Source of the DNA: Chloroflexi bacterium HGW-Chloroflexi-6
GTDB lineage: Bacteria > Chloroflexota > Anaerolineae > Anaerolineales > Villigracilaceae
Assembly: GCA_002840685.1 (NCBI GenBank)
Contig: PHBU01000007.1
Location: forward strand, 62,001-126,000
Direction of reading: 5' to 3'
DNA: 64,000 bases
In this document: positions 58,374 through 64,000 of the stretch, piece after piece
How positions within the stretch are numbered: position 1 is the stretch's first letter
Layout: each line of letters opens with the position of its first letter
Translations under genes and position numbers: made by a program
The notes under the pieces: model-generated
What the model saw: the letters and a program-made list of their open reading frames with translations, nothing else
Told to the model about the DNA's origin: nothing
Database searches by the model: none

Positions 58374-59473
58374 TGCCGAACGAACATCTTCAATCAATCG
58401 CAGGCGTCGCCCATACCATCAAGGATTTAGACAAAAAACTTATTCTGATCTATGGCTTCAACGGAGTGGGCAAAACGCAACTATCCGTTGCTTTCAAGGA
58501 TGTAACGAAAGACCCAAATAACGGAAATCATACGGGTGTTTATTACAACGCATACAGCGAAGATCTGTTTTCTTGGGACAACGACGAAGAAAATGACGGT
58601 CAAAATATCCGCCTGATGATAAAACGAAGCACACTCAATCAATATCACTCATTACTCGACAAAGATAGCCTTCGCCAAAAATTATCCCTTTACAAGCCGA
58701 AATATGATTTTGCCTTGAAGTTTTACGATGATGTCGCGCTTGGCATTGAATCGGTTCAATTTTTTATGAATACCGAGGATGACACGGCAGCCGCCCCCAC
58801 TGAATTCATAAAGGTTTCTCGTGGAGAAGAACGGATTTTTATCTGGTGCTTTTTCCTGGCGTTGTTTGAAGTGGAAGGCTGGACAAGTGAACGATCAGGT
58901 CACTTTTTTATTGACGACCCAGTTTCGAGTCTGGACGATCATAATATTTTTGTTACAGCGGCTTCTTTGATAAATTTGATTGATAACCATTTCAAAGACA
59001 GGAAGATTGTTATTACCACCCACCATATCGGTCTTTTTGCTATTCTTGCAGATTGGTTGGGAAAAGGCGAGAAGGCTGATTCTTATAAAAAAAGCACTCA
59101 GTTGCACATCCTAAAGCGTGAGGGAAATACCGTAAGTCTCTTAAGCCCTGCAAAGGATGTTTTTTTGTATCATTTGGAACTTCTACAAACATTAAAGACT
59201 GCAATTGATAACCAAGAACTCTACGCATACCACTTTGCTTTATTAAGGCAAGTCCTCGAAAATATCAGTTCTTTTCTGGGCGTGGGACGGGTTTCTTTTG
59301 TACTTGAGCAGATAGGCATCACCGATCCAGACGAAGTTAATCAAATTCTCAATACGCTTTCACATAAGACGGTCTTTCGTTACGAAGCCAAAGAATTGGT
59401 TGAAGATAACGTAAGGCTATTCAATCAAATTTTCAGCGCTCTAATGAGCAAATATAACTTTGTAATTCATTAG
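58373..59473 (+). CDS. PrrC-like ABC-type ATPase, candidate anticodon nuclease
   Basis: The 366-residue protein has an ABC/SMC-type ATPase: Walker A GFNGVGKT (28-35), signature-like VSRGEERIFIW (148-158), Walker B FFIDDPVSSLD (178-188), and switch His in ITTHH (217-218). The C-terminal third contains Arg292-x3-Glu296 (LLRQVLEN) and His331 (LSHKTVF). PrrC, the anticodon nuclease kept silent by a type I RM complex, uses Arg320-x3-Glu324 and His356. Location inside the hsd operon, start overlapping the hsdS stop, and size (PrrC about 396) all fit. The match is by motif only; a non-nuclease ATPase remains possible. Confidence 0.65.
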   Translation: MPNEHLQSIAGVAHTIKDLDKKLILIYGFNGVGKTQLSVAFKDVTKDPNNGNHTGVYYNAYSEDLFSWDNDEENDGQNIRLMIKRSTLNQYHSLLDKDSLRQKLSLYKPKYDFALKFYDDVALGIESVQFFMNTEDDTAAAPTEFIKVSRGEERIFIWCFFLALFEVEGWTSERSGHFFIDDPVSSLDDHNIFVTAASLINLIDNHFKDRKIVITTHHIGLFAILADWLGKGEKADSYKKSTQLHILKREGNTVSLLSPAKDVFLYHLELLQTLKTAIDNQELYAYHFALLRQVLENISSFLGVGRVSFVLEQIGITDPDEVNQILNTLSHKTVFRYEAKELVEDNVRLFNQIFSALMSKYNFVIH

Positions 59474-59480
59474 GATTACT

Positions 59481-61190
59481 ATGACCAACGAACAACAAAA
59501 AGAATTAGGTAAAACCCTGTGGAGCATCGCCGATCAACTGCGCGGCGCGATGAACGCGGACGACTTCCGCGATTACATGCTCTCCTTTCTCTTTCTGCGT
59601 TATTTATCCGATCACTACGAAAGCGCCGCCAAACGCGAATTAGGGAAAGACTACCCGACTGAAAGCGAGATCGTAGCCGCCAAGGCACAAATCACCGCGC
59701 AAAGAGCGCAAGCGTCCGCGCCGCAGAAGGCAAAAGCGAAACAAACCGTAGACGCCCCGGAAGAGCCAACGGAACCCATTGTCACCGCGCTGCAACTTTG
59801 GTATGAGCGCAACCCGAATGACATTGTCCAATTTGAAAAGCAAATGCGCCGCAAGGTTCATTATGTTATCGAACCGCCCTATCTGTGGGGTAGCATCACC
59901 AATATGGCGCGCACGCAAAATGGCGAATTACTGCGTACGCTGGAAAAAGGTTTCAAGTACATCGAAAATCAATCCTTTGAAAGCACCTTCCAGGGGCTGT
60001 TCTCAGAAATCAACCTTAACTCTGAAAAACTCGGCAAAACCTACACAGATCGTAACGCCAAACTCTGCACCATCATTACCAAAATCGCAGCTGGTCTGGC
60101 AGATTTCTCCACCGATAGCGACACCCTCGGCGACGCCTATGAATACCTGATCGGGCAGTTTGCGGCAGGGTCAGGCAAAAAAGCAGGCGAGTTCTACACT
60201 CCCCAGCAAATTTCCGACATCCTGTCGGGCATTGTCATTCTGGACAGCCAGGACCCAAGCACGGGCCCCAAAAAGCGGCTCAACAGCGTCATGGATTTTG
60301 CCTGCGGCTCCGGCTCGCTCCTGCTCAACGTCCGCAACCGGCTCGGCAACAATGGCATTGGCAAAATCTACGGGCAGGAAAAGAACATCACCACCTACAA
60401 CCTGGCGCGCATGAACATGCTCCTGCACGGCGTTAAAGATTCAGAGTTCGAGATTTTCCACGGCGATACCCTGCTCAACGAATGGGAAATGTTGCGCGAA
60501 CTTAACCCCGCAAAACAAATGCGCTTCGACGCGGTGGTTGCCAATCCTCCGTTTAGTTACCGCTGGGAACCAACCGACGCCCTGGGCGAAGACATCCGCT
60601 TCAAAAATTACGGCCTCGCCCCCAAATCCGCCGCCGATTTTGCCTTTCTGCTACATGGCTTTCACTTCCTCGCGCAGGAAGGCACGATGGCAATCATCCT
60701 GCCGCATGGCGTCTTATTTCGCGGCGGCGCGGAAGAACGCATCCGCAAAAAACTCTTGAAAGACGGCCATATTGATACCATCATCGGCTTACCCGCCAAT
60801 CTGTTCTATTCCACTGGCATCCCCGTCTGCATTTTGGTACTCAAAAAATGCAAAAAATTCGACGACGTGTTATTCATCAACGCCAGCGAACACTTTGAGA
60901 AAGACAAACGTCAAAACCGCCTGACGCCCGACCACATCAAAAAGATTCTCGATACCTATCAATTCCGCACGGAAGAAGTCCGCTATTCCGTGCGCGTGTC
61001 AATGGAAGAAATCGAAAAGAATAACTACAACCTGAATATTTCCCGCTATGTCAGCACATCGACAGAAGAAGATGAAATAGACCTGGCTGCCGTGCATCAA
61101 GAACTGCAAACGCTACAAGGCAAAATCAAATCTGCTAAAGAAAAGCATAATGCCTTCCTGAAAGAGCTTGGTTTGCCGCCTTTGCCTTGA
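59481..61190 (+). CDS. hsdM: Type I restriction methylase subunit M
   Basis: The 569-residue N6-adenine methyltransferase has an N-terminal helical domain (TLWSIADQLRGAMNADDFRD), AdoMet motif I (VMDFACGSGSLLLNV), catalytic motif IV NPPF, and a C-terminal coiled tail that contacts HsdS. The N-terminal domain has an Ala/Lys-rich insertion at about residues 75-95. It starts 7 bases after the PrrC-like stop, so order R-S-ATPase-M is a single operon. Confidence 0.95.
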   Translation: MTNEQQKELGKTLWSIADQLRGAMNADDFRDYMLSFLFLRYLSDHYESAAKRELGKDYPTESEIVAAKAQITAQRAQASAPQKAKAKQTVDAPEEPTEPIVTALQLWYERNPNDIVQFEKQMRRKVHYVIEPPYLWGSITNMARTQNGELLRTLEKGFKYIENQSFESTFQGLFSEINLNSEKLGKTYTDRNAKLCTIITKIAAGLADFSTDSDTLGDAYEYLIGQFAAGSGKKAGEFYTPQQISDILSGIVILDSQDPSTGPKKRLNSVMDFACGSGSLLLNVRNRLGNNGIGKIYGQEKNITTYNLARMNMLLHGVKDSEFEIFHGDTLLNEWEMLRELNPAKQMRFDAVVANPPFSYRWEPTDALGEDIRFKNYGLAPKSAADFAFLLHGFHFLAQEGTMAIILPHGVLFRGGAEERIRKKLLKDGHIDTIIGLPANLFYSTGIPVCILVLKKCKKFDDVLFINASEHFEKDKRQNRLTPDHIKKILDTYQFRTEEVRYSVRVSMEEIEKNNYNLNISRYVSTSTEEDEIDLAAVHQELQTLQGKIKSAKEKHNAFLKELGLPPLP

Positions 61191-61215
61191 TCGTTGTCTG
61201 TAGATCATAGTGCCA

Positions 61216-64000
61216 TTAAAGCCACTTGGCTGCTTTATGTGCTGGAAGATATCGCCCATCGGGTAAGTAAATGTGGTTATCTGGCATAACGCGGATGTTG
61301 TAATTCAAGCAGAGCCGATACATCAGGTTTTTGTACACCATTCCATGGATGAGCAGCTCTGGCAAAAAAGCTGGCTGAACTAACCGGGGCCAATTTGGTC
61401 CGGTTTTTTTTATGACAGGAGCGACAAAACTTGGGTCGCCAATTTCCAATAGTTCATGGATCAGGGTAGAGCCCGGCCTAGTGGAAAATTCTTCAAACTT
61501 GGTCAGCAAACTTATTAAATAGGTTCGGTCAAATTCTCCGGGATTCTCTTTTGAAAACTGTCCCAAAACATGCATTGCCGCAGACTTAACATCAATAGAT
61601 GACGAAGTCTCAAATAGAAGCTTTACTTTTTCAATATGGTGGCGCTTTAGCAGGCCTGGGGGCAATAGCCAGAATGAATAAAGTGCCATCTGCTGGGTGG
61701 ATTCTTCAACGTCAGATGTTAATTCCAGTAGTTTTTCAGTGATCTGGACATTTTTACATGCTGAAAACCGATCCATGTGTTCAATTGCGCTAATTGCAGC
61801 ATCGCGAACCCACGGTACTTCATCCGATGCTAGTTTGACCAAACCCGGCAGGGCGTCTGCCGATCCAATAGAAGCTAAAGCGCGTGCAGCATTTTCCCGA
61901 ACATCTGGCACAGGGTGGGTCAAAGCCGTTATAAGCAATTGCTCTGCTTCTGGATTTTTGATGTCGGCAATAGCACTGTGTACTTTTGTAACATCTAATG
62001 CCAAATCATTTTGGGATGCAAGTCTGATCAAAATTTCCAAGCATGAAGGTTTCCCGCAAAGAGTCAGTGCCTGGCAATATTCGGGCCACCACATTTCACT
62101 TTGTGATTCACCATTCAGGATTTGTTTTCCATACTTTAGCAATATATCAGTTGCAGGTTTATTCCCAATTCGTCCCAAACTAATGAATGCGTATTGATGG
62201 CCCGGACAATTGCTCTCAATGGATTGGGCAAGTAAATTAACAGAATCTACATCTGCAATATTGCCTAGCGCCTCGGCAAATGTTCCCACCCATAGCTTTT
62301 GATTAATCGCATATTCCAAATCATTCCTTACCGTAGGAGCGATTTCAGGCAATTGGAAAAGGGATAGGCCCTCTGTTGCGAACTCTCTTATCTGATAATT
62401 TTCATTTTGGAGCATCTTTACCAGAAAGGGAACTACATCCCAGCGTCTCATGTGAGATAGCACAAAGGCAGCATACTCTTGTATGCTTGCTGATGAACTG
62501 TCGTTATAGATTGCCCAGATTCGGCGCGGTATATCTGCTGCCGTACTTCTGCATAATTTTTCAAGCGCAACTGTTCTAAGCGTACTCATTTCTGGTTCTT
62601 TATTCTGGATTGTTAACAAGCCATTTGTTCCAAACAGCAAACGGATCCAATGCTCTGTATCGAGCAGTCCAACATCTTTGGCCAAAGATTGTAATGCGCT
62701 AAAACGCAAAGATGGGTTTATTTCATTGCCATCGGCAATTTCCCATAGAATATTACTGGCCTGTTGATGTTCCACCTGTCCCAAAACCCTGATGATGTGA
62801 TGAATAGTATCCTCGTTGCGGTGGGGGGCTTGTGTGTCGTGGGTGGAGTCCTGACTACGCAACGAGTGCAAGAGCTCTTGAAGTATCTCCGTTGCTTTTT
62901 TACCCCCAATCTTTGCAATTGTATTCAAAATAACCAGATCCAACTCAGGGTTGAAAACAGCATGGCGGAGGATAGGTAAAGCATCTGGATTGGTTATCTG
63001 TCCGAATATTTTCTCAAAACTTTCTTTGGATTTTTTGCGCTCAACCAATAGAGTATCTATCGATTCGCTATTGCCAATTCTAGCCAAGGCATACAGGGCA
63101 TGAGGGCGTAATGTTTGATCAGTCAAAAGTGATTTTAGATGAGCAACCGCATCTGGCGAAGTACTATTTTCTAAAGCATCAATACATTTGATTTGAATAT
63201 TCCGGTGCGCTAATGTATCGTTTGCGATCGTGATTAAAGCCCTGGTAACTCCTTCACCTTTCTTGATGCCAAGAACGCTCAATATTGCGGAGGCTTTTCT
63301 TTCATCAGTGGCTGCTGATCTCAGCTCAGCAATAAGCCTTTCCTGTAGTGTGGATGAATCCCAGTGTGAAAGGATTCTTTGAACGCGTACCAATAATTGA
63401 TATTCTTGCGGATAAACTAGCCAGTCTATGAGTTTATTTTGAACGTTTGAAACAACATCGAATTTATCTAAAATAGCGTGATCACCTTTGGCCAACAAAG
63501 CGAGAACATCCCCTGCCAATAAAAAGTTTAAGTCAAGCACGTCAGCTTGTTCAGTCTCGCAAATTATTTCTAGCATCGCTACTAATTTCGGGTAGGATTT
63601 TTCATGGGCGAGTTTTGACGCCATGCACCGAATTAAATCCGAACAGGCGGGGCTATTTTTCCAATCACGTATTTTCGATAACCACTCTGTTTCTTGTAAT
63701 AGGGCTTCTGCTGCTAGTGCAGCTTGAAATATTGGATGAACGAATTCTTTATGTCCAGTTGTTGGATTTGTCCGAAAGATTCCCCCAGTAGAGATGTGAT
63801 CAAAGATTTTTCTTTCACCCAACCCATAATTCTTTGCTATCCATTTGGCAATATCTGTGGCGCTAAATTCCCATTTTGCTGGGAACTCGGAGCCAATCGT
63901 GTAATTTGAGAGCGCCATATCCGATAATGCCACTCGCACAAAGCTTCTTTCTGCGTCAGATGTAATATCCTTTTTGAGCAAATGATTAATAGCAAGGTTG
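61216..64000 (-). CDS. HEAT-repeat protein, C-terminal part of a probable NACHT/STAND protein
   Basis: At least 927 residues are visible and the frame is still open at the window edge, so the N-terminus is missing. The first 100 visible residues (DISTGGIFRTN-type winged helix, KEFVHPIFQAALAAEALL) resemble the winged-helix and post-NACHT segment of STAND NTPases. About 20 HEAT repeats follow, for example HPVPDVRENAARALASIGSA and EVPWVRDAAISAIEHM. In bNACHT defence proteins such repeats sense phage molecules and an N-terminal effector kills the cell. The nucleotide-binding and effector domains lie outside the window, so the assignment is inference. Confidence 0.6.
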   Translation of the reverse strand, partial: NLAINHLLKKDITSDAERSFVRVALSDMALSNYTIGSEFPAKWEFSATDIAKWIAKNYGLGERKIFDHISTGGIFRTNPTTGHKEFVHPIFQAALAAEALLQETEWLSKIRDWKNSPACSDLIRCMASKLAHEKSYPKLVAMLEIICETEQADVLDLNFLLAGDVLALLAKGDHAILDKFDVVSNVQNKLIDWLVYPQEYQLLVRVQRILSHWDSSTLQERLIAELRSAATDERKASAILSVLGIKKGEGVTRALITIANDTLAHRNIQIKCIDALENSTSPDAVAHLKSLLTDQTLRPHALYALARIGNSESIDTLLVERKKSKESFEKIFGQITNPDALPILRHAVFNPELDLVILNTIAKIGGKKATEILQELLHSLRSQDSTHDTQAPHRNEDTIHHIIRVLGQVEHQQASNILWEIADGNEINPSLRFSALQSLAKDVGLLDTEHWIRLLFGTNGLLTIQNKEPEMSTLRTVALEKLCRSTAADIPRRIWAIYNDSSSASIQEYAAFVLSHMRRWDVVPFLVKMLQNENYQIREFATEGLSLFQLPEIAPTVRNDLEYAINQKLWVGTFAEALGNIADVDSVNLLAQSIESNCPGHQYAFISLGRIGNKPATDILLKYGKQILNGESQSEMWWPEYCQALTLCGKPSCLEILIRLASQNDLALDVTKVHSAIADIKNPEAEQLLITALTHPVPDVRENAARALASIGSADALPGLVKLASDEVPWVRDAAISAIEHMDRFSACKNVQITEKLLELTSDVEESTQQMALYSFWLLPPGLLKRHHIEKVKLLFETSSSIDVKSAAMHVLGQFSKENPGEFDRTYLISLLTKFEEFSTRPGSTLIHELLEIGDPSFVAPVIKKTGPNWPRLVQPAFLPELLIHGMVYKNLMYRLCLNYNIRVMPDNHIYLPDGRYLPAHKAAKWL

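Noticed and set aside
47871-64000. Duplicate tRNA-Glu 3' end as attR
   Set aside because: I searched by eye for the CCCCGTGGGGGCACC segment downstream and found none in the window.
1-64000. CRISPR arrays
   Set aside because: No regularly spaced identical repeats were seen; the repeats present are palindromic REP-like units or in-frame linker repeats.
1-64000. DDE-type insertion sequences
   Set aside because: No DDE transposase or paired terminal repeats flanking one were found; the only mobile genes are the serine recombinase and the TnpB-like gene.

Overview
The window looks like chromosomal DNA of a Chloroflexota bacterium, most likely class Anaerolineae. This is inferred from content, not from a marker gene: many lipoproteins with Thr/Pro-rich linkers, NBR1-type Ig domains, roadblock and V4R proteins next to a response regulator, a one-domain SerA beside DUF1015, and several short dispersed palindromes. 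Most of the sequence is GC-rich; three stretches are visibly more AT-rich (about 37.0-38.1 kb, 47.95-54.1 kb, and 61.2-64 kb), as are the two target-recognition segments of hsdS.

Backbone, 1-47.9 kb. At the left edge is the start of an ABC exporter with its MarR regulator and a striking 23-bp inverted-repeat operator. Carbohydrate use follows (GH3 glucosidase, short-type glycogen phosphorylase), then UPF0316, rhodanese, and a leftward signalling operon: roadblock, V4R, a response regulator with a degenerate GGDEF domain, and a GT2 glycosyltransferase. An L,D-transpeptidase precedes a leftward set of two ABC half-transporters that flank a lipoprotein with a papain-like Cys/His/Asp signature. 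Next come lysine 2,3-aminomutase, four tandem NBR1-Ig proteins (three of them lipoproteins), a triple zinc-ribbon membrane protein, an aldo/keto reductase, a PQQ-type sugar dehydrogenase, DUF1232, a leaderless MFS gene, a pseudouridine synthase and a nucleotidyltransferase-like gene. The serine block (DUF1015-serA against serC) is followed by an envelope block (two M23 lipoproteins around a TolB-like propeller) and an acyl block (ACP, AlgX/AlgJ-like SGNH protein, acyl-AMP ligase, hotdog thioesterase). Housekeeping genes follow: rimO, a RodZ-like protein, rplI, PilZ, a dual-specificity phosphatase, a methyltransferase, lepB, deoC and a YgiT-type zinc finger.

Accessory region, 47.95 kb to the end. 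Directly after tRNA-Glu(UUC) lie an excisionase-like HTH gene, a large serine recombinase, a TnpB-family RuvC protein without the zinc ribbon and with His in place of the third catalytic Asp, a highly structured untranslated stretch that I read as a candidate guide-type ncRNA, a 16-bp palindrome, and a ParB-domain protein. I consider this compact set the best candidate for an undescribed system. An XRE regulator then leads into a type I restriction operon in the order hsdR-hsdS-ABC ATPase-hsdM; the ATPase carries a C-terminal Arg-x3-Glu...His pattern like the anticodon nuclease PrrC. Facing it is the C-terminal part of a large HEAT-repeat protein that looks like a NACHT/STAND defence protein, cut by the window end. 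The region reads as a tRNA-linked integrated element and/or defence island; its right boundary is not seen.
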